A DNA stretch of 49,329 nucleotides from an uncultured Eubacterium sp. (GCA_934317205.1 CAKREL010000003.1:1-49329); one strand, 5' to 3'; numbered from the stretch's first letter, positions 1-9,185 are shown. Notes: a model not told the origin generated them from the letters alone. Program-made: numbers and translations.

Positions 1-16
1 CGGGAGTGTGTTTGAG

Positions 17-114
17 CCAACAGCTGTTTTTGCTGTTGGTGAGTTCGCGGGAGCGGTCGGAGATAAGCGGCGCAGCGCAGATAGAAAATCCGTCGTGCCG
101 GCATTGGAGTTTTC
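17..114 (-). repeat. family B terminator-like repeat and small hairpin at window edge
   Basis: The first 148 bases hold no gene. Positions 17-24 and 32-39 form an 8-bp hairpin (CCAACAGC/GCTGTTGG). Its core CAGCTGTTTTTGCTG recurs exactly in the hairpin at the proS stop (40968-40982). Positions 80-91 (GATAGAAAATCC) and 101-113 (GCATTGGAGTTTT) are identical to the inverted copy inside the hairpin at 9112-9163; only the middle differs. The element lies just downstream of the MATE stop and can pair as GAAAAnTCC/GGATTTTC on the minus strand, so it may be the operon's terminator. The function is inferred. Confidence 0.5.
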
Positions 115-148
115 TTCCAGCTTCTTTTTAAACTACCCTAAACAAGAT

Positions 149-1507
149 TTATACGACTTTATGTTCGAGCCATTTCCGTCTGTGGAACCGAATGGTAAAT
201 ATAATACTTCGCACGGACCAATCAGCAAACATTCCGATCCATACTGCAATTGGACCAAATCCCTGTGCTCTACAAAGATAAATGCACAGGCTCACACGAA
301 AGATCCACATAGAACAAGTAGACAAAATCATGGAGAATCTGACATCTCCGGCTGCACGAAGTCCATATGGCGGAATAAACGCCGGAACCCAGACAATCGG
401 TTTTACGATAGTGATCACTGTCATCATGAAGAAACACATATCCGCGCTCTCCGGTTCCATGCCTGCGATCATTGTAATTGGTTTTGTCAGTGCCCAGATC
501 AGCAGACAGCAACTGAACACAACAATCTCTGATATCACAGCCAGTTTTTTAATATAATATACTGCCTGTTCTTTTTCGCCGGCACCAATACACTGTCCAA
601 CAATCGTCATCAAACCAATTCCAATACCAATCGCTGCAATACCGTTTAAATTTTCCAGGATGATAGTCATAGCCTGAGCAGCAATCGCTGTAGTTCCAAG
701 TGTCGATACCGTAGACTGAATTGCAAGTTTACCAAATTGAAACATACCATTTTCAATACCGGAAGGAATTCCCACAGAAAGGATGATCAGGATCAGCTTC
801 ATATCCGGACGAATACTGAAATAATCCCGGATTACAATTTCCTGTTTTGGCATACGCTGGCGACAGATCATAATAACCGACATCAAAATACGGGATATAA
901 GTGTAGAAATTGCCGCACCTGCCACGCCCATATTGAATCCAAAGATCAGAATTGCATTTCCTGCAATATTTGCAATGTTACACAAAGCTGAAATTGTCAT
1001 TGGAAGTTTGGAATTTCCTTCTGCCCGGAAAAATGCTGCATTTGCATCAAACAAACCAATAAACGGAAATGATATCGCTGTGATCAGGAAATATATCTGC
1101 GAATTATCCATAACATCCTGCTCTACATTTCCGAAGATCAGTCTCAACAGCGGGTAACGAAATACAATGCATACTGCCATCAATCCAACGGAAATTACAA
1201 GCATTGCCAACAATACCTGCCGGGCAGCCTTATTGCAGGATTTTATATCTTTTCTGCCCAGATACTGGGAACAGATAATGGCACCGCCTGCTGTCAATGC
1301 CGTAAAAACCTGAATGACCAGCACATTGATGGAATCTACCAGCGAAACCGCAGAAATAGCTGCACTTCCCACGTTGCTGACCATCATACTGTCCACGGTT
1401 CCCATCAGGGAGTTTAACAACTGTTCCACCATCAACGGTATCAGCAATACCTTCAGATCGTGGTTGGAAAAAAGCAACTTACTCTCATCTATTTTCTGTT
1501 TTTTCAA
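149..1507 (-). CDS. MATE family multidrug/cation antiporter
   Basis: This is a 452-residue polytopic membrane protein with about 12 hydrophobic helices in two similar halves. Features typical of MATE exporters are the N-terminal MVEQLLNSLMGTVDSMMVSN segment and the QYLGRKD loop. Such proteins expel cationic drugs or metabolites against Na+ or H+; the substrate here cannot be read. The start is TTG at 1507, because the next in-frame ATG is deep inside helix 1. The TTG overlaps the TGA stop of the upstream glycerophosphodiesterase gene (TTGA), and a purine-rich AAGGTG lies about 8 nt upstream, so the two are probably translationally coupled. It is the last gene of a three-gene minus-strand group. 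Confidence 0.9.
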   Translation of the reverse strand: MKKQKIDESKLLFSNHDLKVLLIPLMVEQLLNSLMGTVDSMMVSNVGSAAISAVSLVDSINVLVIQVFTALTAGGAIICSQYLGRKDIKSCNKAARQVLLAMLVISVGLMAVCIVFRYPLLRLIFGNVEQDVMDNSQIYFLITAISFPFIGLFDANAAFFRAEGNSKLPMTISALCNIANIAGNAILIFGFNMGVAGAAISTLISRILMSVIMICRQRMPKQEIVIRDYFSIRPDMKLILIILSVGIPSGIENGMFQFGKLAIQSTVSTLGTTAIAAQAMTIILENLNGIAAIGIGIGLMTIVGQCIGAGEKEQAVYYIKKLAVISEIVVFSCCLLIWALTKPITMIAGMEPESADMCFFMMTVITIVKPIVWVPAFIPPYGLRAAGDVRFSMILSTCSMWIFRVSLCIYLCRAQGFGPIAVWIGMFADWSVRSIIFTIRFHRRKWLEHKVV

Positions 1508-2367
1508 CTCACTCTCACCTTTTCCCCTTCTTTGGGCATAAAACTGTCAAAAATAAACATATCAAATGTTTCGCGGGCAGCTTCAAGTTCTGCTTCATTC
1601 TTAATCGTCCAGGCCGCAGTTTTTACTCCAAACAACTTACGGCACATACGAAATCCACGTATTTGACAGTCTTTATGATTATATGAAATGAAATCCGGTT
1701 TTGCCCAGAAATTCAACAGCAGATTTGTCAGGAAAAAACGTATAATCTGTGGCATCTTATCTTCACTTTGGAAAAAGTTCATTGATAATTGTCCGCGTAA
1801 TACATTCGGATAATGTCTGCGATACCATACCAATGCCAATGGATTAAAACATTCTATACAATATATACCCTTATATTCTGACAGCATTGCCGCTGCTGCT
1901 TCTGTAGTAGCCTTATAGTCAAATCCAACTTTAATTTCAACTACAAGAGGCACTTTTCCACCGATCAGATTCAGCACATCAGAAAAAAGCGGTATCTTTT
2001 GTGTACTGTTCTTCAAAAGATACTGCTGTAATTCCGCATATGTTGATTCTGTTAATTTCTTATGTACACCACACATGCGCTTCAAGTCAAAATCATGAAA
2101 AACGACCAGCTTACCATCTTTGGTAAGCTGTACATCCAATTCCATGCCAAAACCACATTCCATTCCTCGTTGAAATGCCGCCAGACTATTTTCCGGTACT
2201 TCTGAAGCATTATTAAATAGTCCCCGATGTGCGATCATTGTATGCTCAAAGATGGCAAATGAACGAGTTTTCTCCATTTCCGGGCGAAGCATACATATAC
2301 TTAAACCAAGCACTCCGAAAACAACTACTCCTATAATAAGAAAAATAATAACTACCATTTCTGTCAT
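1504..2367 (-). CDS. membrane-anchored glycerophosphodiester phosphodiesterase
   Basis: This 287-residue protein has one N-terminal membrane helix (residues about 4-26) followed by a GDPD catalytic domain. The family's active-site signatures are in order: H47-R48-G49, E59-N60-S61, E76 with D78, H91-D92, and E144-x-K146. The enzyme hydrolyses glycerophosphodiesters, giving glycerol-3-phosphate and an alcohol, and acts in lipid turnover or phosphate scavenging. The single helix suggests a membrane-tethered enzyme. It lies between an unknown 158-residue protein (5 bp upstream) and a MATE exporter (4-nt overlap), so the three are likely cotranscribed. Its exact substrate is unknown. Confidence 0.9.
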   Translation of the reverse strand: MTEMVVIIFLIIGVVVFGVLGLSICMLRPEMEKTRSFAIFEHTMIAHRGLFNNASEVPENSLAAFQRGMECGFGMELDVQLTKDGKLVVFHDFDLKRMCGVHKKLTESTYAELQQYLLKNSTQKIPLFSDVLNLIGGKVPLVVEIKVGFDYKATTEAAAAMLSEYKGIYCIECFNPLALVWYRRHYPNVLRGQLSMNFFQSEDKMPQIIRFFLTNLLLNFWAKPDFISYNHKDCQIRGFRMCRKLFGVKTAAWTIKNEAELEAARETFDMFIFDSFMPKEGEKVRVS

Positions 2368-2372
2368 TTTCC

Positions 2373-2849
2373 CTATGCCTGTACTTTATTTAAGAAATGC
2401 TCCCATTCTACGACTGCTTTTTCAAACTCTACTTCCACCCAGTAAGTCTCTTCCTCTACATCGACAGCAATTTCACAGCAACATGCACCACCATTTTTTG
2501 CAGGCTTCGGTGTCACTACAAATACTTTTCCATCTTCCTGTATTTTCTGAAAAATCTCTTTGAACTGATCTTTTGGGATATCCTGATCCGGCACTTCCCG
2601 CTGCAGTACATTATTAGCATCGTAATATTTTGCGCCCTCTAATAAAAATCTTGTAATAACCGGAGATTTGAAACGAATTTCCGTATCATCCAGATAACGA
2701 TCTGCCAGTGTATCATTAGACGGATTGTTATGTCTTGCTGCCACACCAAGCAGCACCATTGTCATTAACCCCGGATTAAATTCCATTTTTTTCACTTCAG
2801 CATCCTGGAACATAAATTTGTCCAGTTCATTTACACATTTATACTTCAT
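2373..2849 (-). CDS. conserved hypothetical protein, 158 aa
   Basis: I do not recognise this family. The product is a soluble acidic protein of 158 residues without signal peptide or membrane helix. It has an unusual triple cysteine (GGACCCEIAVDVEEE, near residues 118-132) and an alternating beta-like C-terminal third (TYWVEVEFEKAVVEWEHFL). The start at 2849 is supported by a purine-rich stretch (AGAGAGAAG) just upstream and by a good promoter at 2920-2948. It is the first gene of the group with the glycerophosphodiesterase and the MATE exporter, which suggests an envelope or stress context, but no function can be assigned. Confidence 0.75.
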   Translation of the reverse strand: MKYKCVNELDKFMFQDAEVKKMEFNPGLMTMVLLGVAARHNNPSNDTLADRYLDDTEIRFKSPVITRFLLEGAKYYDANNVLQREVPDQDIPKDQFKEIFQKIQEDGKVFVVTPKPAKNGGACCCEIAVDVEEETYWVEVEFEKAVVEWEHFLNKVQA

Positions 2850-2919
2850 ATCTTCTCTCTCTTTCTACTTGCTGTTTTTCTGACTATTCTTATATGTTTT
2901 TCTTTTTTTCATAAGATAG

Positions 2920-2948
2920 ATTATAAGTATAATGCATTATTTTTGCAA
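2920..2948 (-). promoter_or_regulatory. SigmaA-type promoter with a 12-bp palindrome in the spacer
   Basis: On the minus strand the -35 box TTGCAA (2943-2948) is followed by 17 bp and a perfect -10 box TATAAT (2920-2925). The spacer contains the perfect palindrome ATAATGCATTAT (2929-2940), a plausible repressor site. It drives the gene starting at 2849. Confidence 0.65.
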
Positions 2949-2964
2949 GTACAAGAGCATAGAA

Positions 2965-3015
2965 GTAAAGCGGACATTCGCAATCCGCTTTCGCTACTTG
3001 CTTATTCTGCGTTCA
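2965..3015. repeat. family A two-hairpin repeat, copy 1 (internally deleted)
   Basis: AAAGCGGA (2967-2974) and TCCGCTTT (2984-2991) form the 8-bp first hairpin with the loop CATTCGCAA. The conserved CGCTACTTGCT follows and then joins directly to TATTCTGCGTTCA. That junction equals the two ends of the long copy at 15282-15444 with the middle missing. It lies 56 bp past the lrgB stop. Confidence 0.8.
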
Positions 3016-3035
3016 AATAATCCAAGTACATCAAT

Positions 3036-3061
3036 GAGCGGCAAAATTTACTTTGCCGCTC
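3036..3061 (-). terminator. hairpin after lrgB, probable terminator
   Basis: A perfect 10-bp stem, GAGCGGCAAA (3036-3045) with TTTGCCGCTC (3052-3061), has a 6-nt loop and starts 9 nt after the lrgB stop. The following bases on the minus strand are not a strong T-run, so termination efficiency is uncertain. Confidence 0.55.
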
Positions 3062-3070
3062 TTGTCATTT

Positions 3071-3763
3071 TTATATGATATGTGAAAAAATCGGTGCGAC
3101 AATAACAGTCAGGATACCTGCCACTGCAATGGACAGACCACCCATAGCACCCTCGATCTCACCCATTTCCAGTGCTTTCGCCGTACCAATGGCATGGGCA
3201 GAAGTACCAAGTCCAACTCCTTTGGCTACCGGATGAGTAACATGGAATAATTTGTATACAAAATCTGCCAGCACATTTCCCAGCACACCAGTAATAATGA
3301 TGACTGCAACGGTGATCGTTACGATACCATTTAACTCTTCTGATACGCCCATACCGATAGCTGTTGTAATTGATTTTGGAAGCAATGTAACAAACATATC
3401 ATGCTCCAGATGAAAAATCAGACACATTATTAAGACACAGACCGCACTGGTAAGAACGCCTGCTATGATACCACTCATAATGGCTTTCCAATTTTTCTTC
3501 AGAAGTTCCATCTGTTCATATAACGGAATGGCCAGACATACAGTGGCCGGTGTCAGCAGATAACTTAAAAGCTGTGCACCATCGTTATATGTATCATAAT
3601 CAATATGGAATCCCACTAAAATCAGGATAATGATCACAATGGAGATCAATAATGGGTTTAAAAGTGCAAATTTAAATTTCTTTTTCAGCAGTACACCAAC
3701 CTCATATGCAAGGATACTCACCAGTACGCCGAAAAACATAGAATTACTCAGAATGTCCTTCAT
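3071..3763 (-). CDS. lrgB: LrgB/CidB family membrane protein
   Basis: The 230-residue hydrophobic protein matches the LrgB family over its full length, with signatures such as LLSYLLTPATVCLAIPLYEQ, PKSITTAIGMGVSEELNG and the C-terminal GLGTSAHAIGTAKALE. LrgA/LrgB pairs resemble holin/antiholin modules and affect autolysis; some family members export small metabolites such as glycolate or pyruvate. I place the start at ATG 3763 (MKDILSN) rather than 3787, because it has a GGAAGA ribosome site and gives the usual N-terminus. It overlaps lrgA by 20 bp, indicating translational coupling. A hairpin terminator follows. Confidence 0.92.
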   Translation of the reverse strand: MKDILSNSMFFGVLVSILAYEVGVLLKKKFKFALLNPLLISIVIIILILVGFHIDYDTYNDGAQLLSYLLTPATVCLAIPLYEQMELLKKNWKAIMSGIIAGVLTSAVCVLIMCLIFHLEHDMFVTLLPKSITTAIGMGVSEELNGIVTITVAVIIITGVLGNVLADFVYKLFHVTHPVAKGVGLGTSAHAIGTAKALEMGEIEGAMGGLSIAVAGILTVIVAPIFSHII

Positions 3764-4118
3764 TTTTCTTCCGCTCCTCTGCTTCAATCATTGTCTGTGT
3801 TACTCTTCCGGAAATACCCATAACCACGATCGTAGATATAAACATGATTACAATAACCGGAATCAACACTGGCTTTAATGTATCCCATGCATTCAACAGA
3901 CCGACGCCTGCCGGGATAAACATCATCGGCATAATCTCAATCAGAAATTTTCCAGCATCCTGAACTGCCTCCACCTTCAATACTTTTGTCTCCAGCAATA
4001 CAAACAACAGCACCAGCCCATAAATACTTGCCGGAATTGGCAACGGCAATACGTATTTTAAAGCTTCTCCAATAAAAGAAATAAACAGAATAATGACAAA
4101 TTGACGAATATACTTCAT
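3744..4118 (-). CDS. lrgA: LrgA/CidA family holin-like protein
   Basis: The 124-residue protein has four predicted membrane helices and the CidA/LrgA pattern (FIGEALKYVLPLPIPASIYGLVLLF near the N-terminus; GVGLLNAWDTLKPVLIP later). It is the small partner of LrgB, proposed to form holin-like membrane oligomers. The start is ATG at 4118 (MKYIRQ); the TTG two codons upstream is less likely, since GAGGCG sits about 8 nt before the ATG. It is the first gene of the lrgAB operon. The upstream region carries an extended -10 and an inverted repeat at 4218-4246 that could bind a regulator; LytTR-type control is usual in this family but no such regulator gene is visible here. Confidence 0.9.
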   Translation of the reverse strand: MKYIRQFVIILFISFIGEALKYVLPLPIPASIYGLVLLFVLLETKVLKVEAVQDAGKFLIEIMPMMFIPAGVGLLNAWDTLKPVLIPVIVIMFISTIVVMGISGRVTQTMIEAEERKKNEGHSE

Positions 4119-4217
4119 AAACAACGCCTCTTTTCCTTAGTCAAAAAGTCTACATTTTAAAGTTTACATTTTATACTAATTATTTTTTCCTTAAAATGCA
4201 ATTCAAATTTCCAAATT

Positions 4218-4246
4218 ATTATATCATGAACAAAACCAGTTCATGA
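4218..4246 (-). promoter_or_regulatory. lrgAB promoter with overlapping inverted repeat
   Basis: On the minus strand TGATATAAT (4218-4226) is an extended -10 with a perfect TATAAT; no good -35 is visible. TCATGAAC (4224-4231) and GTTCATGA (4239-4246) form a perfect 8-bp inverted repeat with a 7-bp centre, directly upstream of and overlapping the -10, as expected for a regulator site. An activator-dependent promoter is plausible. Confidence 0.5.
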
Positions 4247-4403
4247 CCGACATTCGTCGTTCGTCAGAATTGTGCGAGCATATTCTGACTCTCTTGCACT
4301 CATTATATCAGATATTTCAATAATTTCAATACATTGGTGCTACCAATATTAATAAAAAAGTTTTTGTCCACTTTTATACCTGTCTGCTATAATCGGATTT
4401 TAT

Positions 4404-7100
4404 CTATGCTTTTTTTCGTTTATATAATGTGCTTCCTGCTGCCCAAATCACAAACAAGAATACAGACAACAGACTTGCCATGTTACCATACTTTTGACCT
4501 GGTGCATCAAATTTTAGATCAACCGTATGAGCACCGGCTGAAATTTTTGTTCCGGCAAAAGCAGTATTCACAGTTTCAAGCTTCGCTTCTTTGCCATCTA
4601 TATATAGCTTTAGTCCATTCTGCATCGGAATGGATGTCACGAAATACCCATCCTCATCAGCAGTGACCGTGCCATTTAAAATACTGTCAGATTCCCATTC
4701 TTCCTCTGGGAAAAGTTCCATAGATACTACTTGTTTTTTAGCAAACAGTTTTGTCGGCAAACGATAACTTTCCATATTGAGCAGATCATAAGTGCCTTCT
4801 GACAATTTCAGGGAAATATATTTGTTACTTCCTTTTTCTTTCAGCATATAGGAAAAACAGTCATTTTCATTCGGATAAGGTGCTATCACTCCGGACAATT
4901 TATTTTTTCTTCCATTTGCAGAGATTACTACAGCATCCTCCGTATGATTTTTCACATCAAATCGAAAATATAACGTGCCATTTTTCATACCTGGATCCAA
5001 CGGAATACGAACCACACCACCGCCCTCTCCAGCCTGAATACGATAACCATTTTTCAGTGCCTTAATCTGAACATTACCAGTTACGCTGACTTCTTTTGAG
5101 TCAAGTGCCGGGAAAGAAATTTTTTCCATTTCTGGAACTTTCACACTCTTTCCTTTCGCATCACCTGCTACTGTATAGCGACTCAGGGCTGTCATTTTCT
5201 CTGTATCGCTCAATCCGGCAAACTGTTCCTCTGATATGATATCTGCTGTGGTGTAAGCAATCGGCAACACATTAAAATTCTCTGCGATTACATATTTTCC
5301 TTTCTGCAGGAGAACAGAATATCCGGAAGGCATTTTATTTTCTGTAGTCAAAATATAACGTTCACCCATCAACTGTGCAAACAATGGATTGCGTTCCTCC
5401 AGAAGTGCTGTCCGATTGTTGATCTGGATCGGCATTTTTACTACGTTATAGTAAAAATTCTGATACAGCGGATTTGTTATTGAAGAATACATATTTGCAC
5501 TCTGCTGTCCGTAAAACTGCAGCGCATTGCACTCCCTCTTGGTATCTGTCAGTTTATCGCAACGATACATTTTATTTCCACAGAGCATCTGTAATTCTTC
5601 TTCCGTAAAGCATTCTTCTTCCGGTGTCTGCTCTGTCATATTCTTTTGATCCTTCTCGTGATTTTGATTGGCACTGTTTTCTTCCGGTGCAGAGTTGCCC
5701 TGCGCTTCCGTTTCCTCTGTCCCCATCAAAAAATTTACGAGCGCAGCGGATTTTGCCTCTTTCAGCTGACTGGCCGCTTCATTTGAGATGCCTTGCCAGC
5801 CTTCTCCTGCTGCTATGCACAAATAAATCAAAAATGGCATTACAAACAGTGGAAGATAGCGTACGAAACCGGTTTCTCTGCCAGAAATACGTTCCGCATC
5901 CATACTTCCGGTCAGTTTACGCCAGATCAGATCCATTACTACAATCACAAAGAGAACAATCAAATCCAGAGAAATTCCTGTAAACCAGATCTCACCCCGC
6001 TGAGTTAAAATTCCTACAAGTAACAATACAAATGGCCAGAACTTCCAACGCACTTCGCCGCAGCGGATCTTCTGAAAAATCTTCATACAATATAAAATCA
6101 CAACCAACACAAACGGAATCAAAATTTTTCCCCTTGCATACAATGCCGCATTCAATACATACGAAGCCACTCCAAACAGGCTGCCGGCCAGCAGCAGTGC
6201 GCACTGCCACCGTACCTCACAAATTGTAAGTCCCAGAAGCAACAGATAGACACAAATGATCGTAAGTCCCATTCCATACGGAGAATACAACAGGTTCTGC
6301 GCATTTGGCACAATCAGGTCAGCCAGCGTCGTTGCTTTTTCTCCGCTGTGTCTGTGTTCCAGAATTGACAGGAAGGTAGGGAGCAACAGCATCATCGCCA
6401 TTCCAACAGACAAAATGACACTTACCACACCTTGAAACAACAATTTCTTTCTGCCGGATCTATCCTCTCTGCGCAGCATACCGATTGCAAACCATCCAAT
6501 AACTGCCAGACAGGCAATTGCATAATAAAAACTGTGCAGGTAAATCAATGTCAGACTGACAGACATGAGTGCAAATCTTCTTTTTTTCAAAAAAATCAAT
6601 GCCAAAAGCAAAAATGGCAGGTAGTTTACAAACATGATCTGTCGATGTGTCTGGAAGAAGCAATCCGCCAGTAAAAAAAGCATACTTCCAAAAAATGCCA
6701 GAAACGGGGAAAGCCCCTCCAAACGCAGCCAATATTCCATCAACAAAACAGATGCCAGATAGCAGCCCAATGCATACATTGGTATCAGCACAGTCATCGG
6801 CATCTGCGGAAACAGACAGCCTATGATAATATCCGGTCGGTAATATCCGTAATATGCAAATTGAAAACCATTGCTGCCACCGCCAAGAGGTATCCATGCC
6901 GGTGCCAGCGTCTTCTCCTGCAAACAGATCTTGCGGATCGTCTCTGCCAGCGTCACATGCTGATCGTACCAGTCTGTCGTGGAACCAAAAAAACATCCCT
7001 CCGGCATGATCAGACCGATCAGACATACAAACATCGCTACCAATATTGCCGTATATATGACTGTCTGTATCATATTCTTTCTTAGTTCTGTCTTTTTCAT
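4404..7100 (-). CDS. YfhO family polytopic membrane protein
   Basis: This protein of 898 residues has about 12-14 membrane helices in the first 430 residues. A long soluble region follows (about 430-870), with a low-complexity acidic patch near 460-500 rich in E, N and Q, then a final helix at the C-terminus followed by KRKKA. The C-terminal pattern, a polar domain ending in GTKISAGAHTVDLKFDAPG, is typical of YfhO proteins. YfhO family members are glycosyltransferase-like (GT-C fold) and are linked to glycosylation of wall or lipoteichoic polymers; the donor and acceptor here are unknown. It is monocistronic, with ribosome site GGAAGG and an extended -10 at 7186-7194. Confidence 0.85.
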   Translation of the reverse strand: MKKTELRKNMIQTVIYTAILVAMFVCLIGLIMPEGCFFGSTTDWYDQHVTLAETIRKICLQEKTLAPAWIPLGGGSNGFQFAYYGYYRPDIIIGCLFPQMPMTVLIPMYALGCYLASVLLMEYWLRLEGLSPFLAFFGSMLFLLADCFFQTHRQIMFVNYLPFLLLALIFLKKRRFALMSVSLTLIYLHSFYYAIACLAVIGWFAIGMLRREDRSGRKKLLFQGVVSVILSVGMAMMLLLPTFLSILEHRHSGEKATTLADLIVPNAQNLLYSPYGMGLTIICVYLLLLGLTICEVRWQCALLLAGSLFGVASYVLNAALYARGKILIPFVLVVILYCMKIFQKIRCGEVRWKFWPFVLLLVGILTQRGEIWFTGISLDLIVLFVIVVMDLIWRKLTGSMDAERISGRETGFVRYLPLFVMPFLIYLCIAAGEGWQGISNEAASQLKEAKSAALVNFLMGTEETEAQGNSAPEENSANQNHEKDQKNMTEQTPEEECFTEEELQMLCGNKMYRCDKLTDTKRECNALQFYGQQSANMYSSITNPLYQNFYYNVVKMPIQINNRTALLEERNPLFAQLMGERYILTTENKMPSGYSVLLQKGKYVIAENFNVLPIAYTTADIISEEQFAGLSDTEKMTALSRYTVAGDAKGKSVKVPEMEKISFPALDSKEVSVTGNVQIKALKNGYRIQAGEGGGVVRIPLDPGMKNGTLYFRFDVKNHTEDAVVISANGRKNKLSGVIAPYPNENDCFSYMLKEKGSNKYISLKLSEGTYDLLNMESYRLPTKLFAKKQVVSMELFPEEEWESDSILNGTVTADEDGYFVTSIPMQNGLKLYIDGKEAKLETVNTAFAGTKISAGAHTVDLKFDAPGQKYGNMASLLSVFLFVIWAAGSTLYKRKKA

Positions 7101-7185
7101 ACTCGTCTGTCCTTCCAGGTCACATCAATCTACTTCACATACACTTTTTATCGGTACATAATTTTTTTCTTTTTGTGACTTACCC

Positions 7186-7194
7186 AGTATAACA
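7186..7194 (-). promoter_or_regulatory. possible extended -10 promoter of the yfhO-type gene
   Basis: TGTTATACT on the minus strand is an extended -10 (TGn plus TATACT), about 90 nt before the start at 7100. No convincing -35 box is visible. Confidence 0.35.
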
Positions 7195-7241
7195 GAGAAT
7201 TTTGAAAATCTTCTATTGAATTTCTGAATTTTTCTTAAGAT

Positions 7242-9074
7242 TCAGATCGCACGCAGCCAGTCCGCATACGCACAGATCACATGCTCAATCCGGAAAAGTT
7301 CTGCTTCCCTGCTTGTAGTGCGCCAGAGTTCCTTGTAATCATAAAGCCAGTATTCCAAAGCCTCCGCCAATTTCCGGTATTCCTCTTTTCCTGCTTTTCC
7401 ATTAACTGTTTTGCCGGATGCAGCATCATTTTCTGCAAGTACCTTTCCGATCTTTTGCAATAAAATCATTCCCTGTACAGCGATCAGATATGCATGGATC
7501 TGTCCTCTCTGTGTTGTCGGAAGGTTTGTGACAGATTGATACAACTCCGTTTTAATCTGCTCCAGATCCATGACGGCATTCTCATAGATTTCTGCATTGT
7601 GTAATAATTGTAATTTTCCCTGTTCCATCCAGTCTACTGCATTTCTCCAGGTAAATTTCCAGCTCTCAGAAATACGCGCCAGTAAAGACACCAGGGTTTC
7701 TGTCTCATCTCCGTAAGCAATTCTTGAAATCTGATGATTCATATCCTCAAACTCCGGAATATCCAGATTCCAGGAAAAAGCTGCTCCATAGATCATTCCA
7801 GGAAGACTAAAATCCGGATGATTGATATGTCCACAATCACCCCAATCCGTATTCAACAGGCCTTCTGCTTTGTAAGTATGTGCATACTGACACATTCTGC
7901 TGATATTTTCATAAGAAACATGTATCTGATTCACCAGCTGATCCCATCCACTGACACCCGGACAATTATAAAGTCTGACTCCGGCTTCTGCCAGTTTTCG
8001 CGTAGAATCCTCCGGCCAGTCTGCATCATAGCCCCAATTCAGACAGATTGTCTCTTTCGGCAGCTCCTGCACAGCCTCCGGAAATTCGCAGATAATATCT
8101 CCCCAGAACATCGGTGTTTTTCCCTTACTTACCACATATTCACATAGCTCTTTCACAAAATCCAGATATAGTCGCTGTGTACCCATTTCCGCTGCCAGTG
8201 CTGCACTCTTTCCTTTCCCGAGATCAAAGGTTTCGTCCGCACAGATATTAAAATACTGTGAGGTAAAAAGCGGCATAAATTCATCGATCAGAGATTTTAC
8301 CAGCCGCATACTCGCCGGATTAGATACATCCAACGTATGATGCCTCATCCGGTCCATAAAGCCAAATGGCTCCTCCTCCATCCCGGACAGTTCACACAAT
8401 GCACCATACGTTTTTGTGCGGAGCACTTTATACAAATGTCCAAAACATGCAATACTCGGAATCAATTCCACATGCCGTTTTCTGCAATAAGCATCCAGTT
8501 CCAGAATATCTTGTGCTGTCAGTGGTGTATCATCCCGCCAGACTTCAGAAAAAGCCTGAAACTGGAAAGTATGCTCCATATAAAGCTGCAGCTGATTCAG
8601 CTTATAAAAAGACATGCGGTCCACCAGTTTTTTCAGATAATCCATGGTCGGGATCCGCCCTCTGGTCACATCATGATAAAATCCTCTGTGCAATATTTCC
8701 GGATGATCTACAATGATCGTATACGGGATACAACACCCACACTGCAAAATAATCTGCCTCAGTGTCTGAATCCCATAAAAAATACCACAGGCACTCCCAC
8801 CTGTGATACAAATGCCCTGTGGCTGAACAAGCAGCGTATATTCCTGCTCTTCCATATGCTCACCTAACTGTAGACAAATATCTCCTTTTTCCGGTATTCC
8901 ACGGCTGATATGCATGGGAAACCCCGCATACTCCTTCAAATCCTGCTGCAGCAACTGCACATCCTCATAAATATCCGGAGGACAATTACTTCCCAGCACG
9001 ATCCCACGATCATATTTTAATGTAAATGTCCCCTCTTTCTGATACCACTGCTGTGGTTTTGGAATAATGTACAT
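7242..9074 (-). CDS. glycoside hydrolase family 20 beta-N-acetylhexosaminidase
   Basis: The 610-residue protein has an N-terminal GH20b-like alpha/beta domain (about 1-125), then the GH20 barrel starting at HRGFYHDVTRGRIPTMDYLK. The catalytic Asp-Glu pair is D280-E281 (NICADETFDLG). Other family features are a conserved histidine segment (HTLDVSNPAS) and a tryptophan-rich segment (NTDWGDCGH). GH20 enzymes release terminal GlcNAc or GalNAc through substrate-assisted catalysis, in which the aspartate orients the acetamido group. There is no signal peptide, so it should act in the cytoplasm on imported oligosaccharides or recycled wall sugars. Its ribosome site AAGGAAAAG lies just before ATG 9074. 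No transporter for glycans is adjacent; the neighbouring ABC system is an amino-acid importer with its own terminator between. Confidence 0.9.
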   Translation of the reverse strand: MYIIPKPQQWYQKEGTFTLKYDRGIVLGSNCPPDIYEDVQLLQQDLKEYAGFPMHISRGIPEKGDICLQLGEHMEEQEYTLLVQPQGICITGGSACGIFYGIQTLRQIILQCGCCIPYTIIVDHPEILHRGFYHDVTRGRIPTMDYLKKLVDRMSFYKLNQLQLYMEHTFQFQAFSEVWRDDTPLTAQDILELDAYCRKRHVELIPSIACFGHLYKVLRTKTYGALCELSGMEEEPFGFMDRMRHHTLDVSNPASMRLVKSLIDEFMPLFTSQYFNICADETFDLGKGKSAALAAEMGTQRLYLDFVKELCEYVVSKGKTPMFWGDIICEFPEAVQELPKETICLNWGYDADWPEDSTRKLAEAGVRLYNCPGVSGWDQLVNQIHVSYENISRMCQYAHTYKAEGLLNTDWGDCGHINHPDFSLPGMIYGAAFSWNLDIPEFEDMNHQISRIAYGDETETLVSLLARISESWKFTWRNAVDWMEQGKLQLLHNAEIYENAVMDLEQIKTELYQSVTNLPTTQRGQIHAYLIAVQGMILLQKIGKVLAENDAASGKTVNGKAGKEEYRKLAEALEYWLYDYKELWRTTSREAELFRIEHVICAYADWLRAI

Positions 9075-9111
9075 ATCTTTTCCTTCTCCTTAATCTTTGG
9101 TTTGTATGTAA

Positions 9112-9163
9112 GGAACAAGATAGAAAAAACTCCAATGCAGGATGGATTTTCTATCTTTGTTCC
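9112..9163 (-). terminator. family B hairpin, terminator of the amino-acid ABC operon
   Basis: A 16-bp stem, GGAACAAGATAGAAAA (9112-9127) with TTTTCTATCTTTGTTCC (9147-9163), carries one bulged base. It lies 23 bp beyond the stop of the ABC ATPase. The same outer arms and the same bulge position recur at 49183-49252, and the inner part matches 80-114. Confidence 0.7.
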
Positions 9164-9185
9164 ATTTGCACAGACAAACAAGAAT

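Noticed and set aside
8..532. 174-codon plus-strand frame at the window start
   Set aside because: It runs antisense to the 3' end of the MATE gene and translates the family B repeat at its beginning; no ribosome site or domain.
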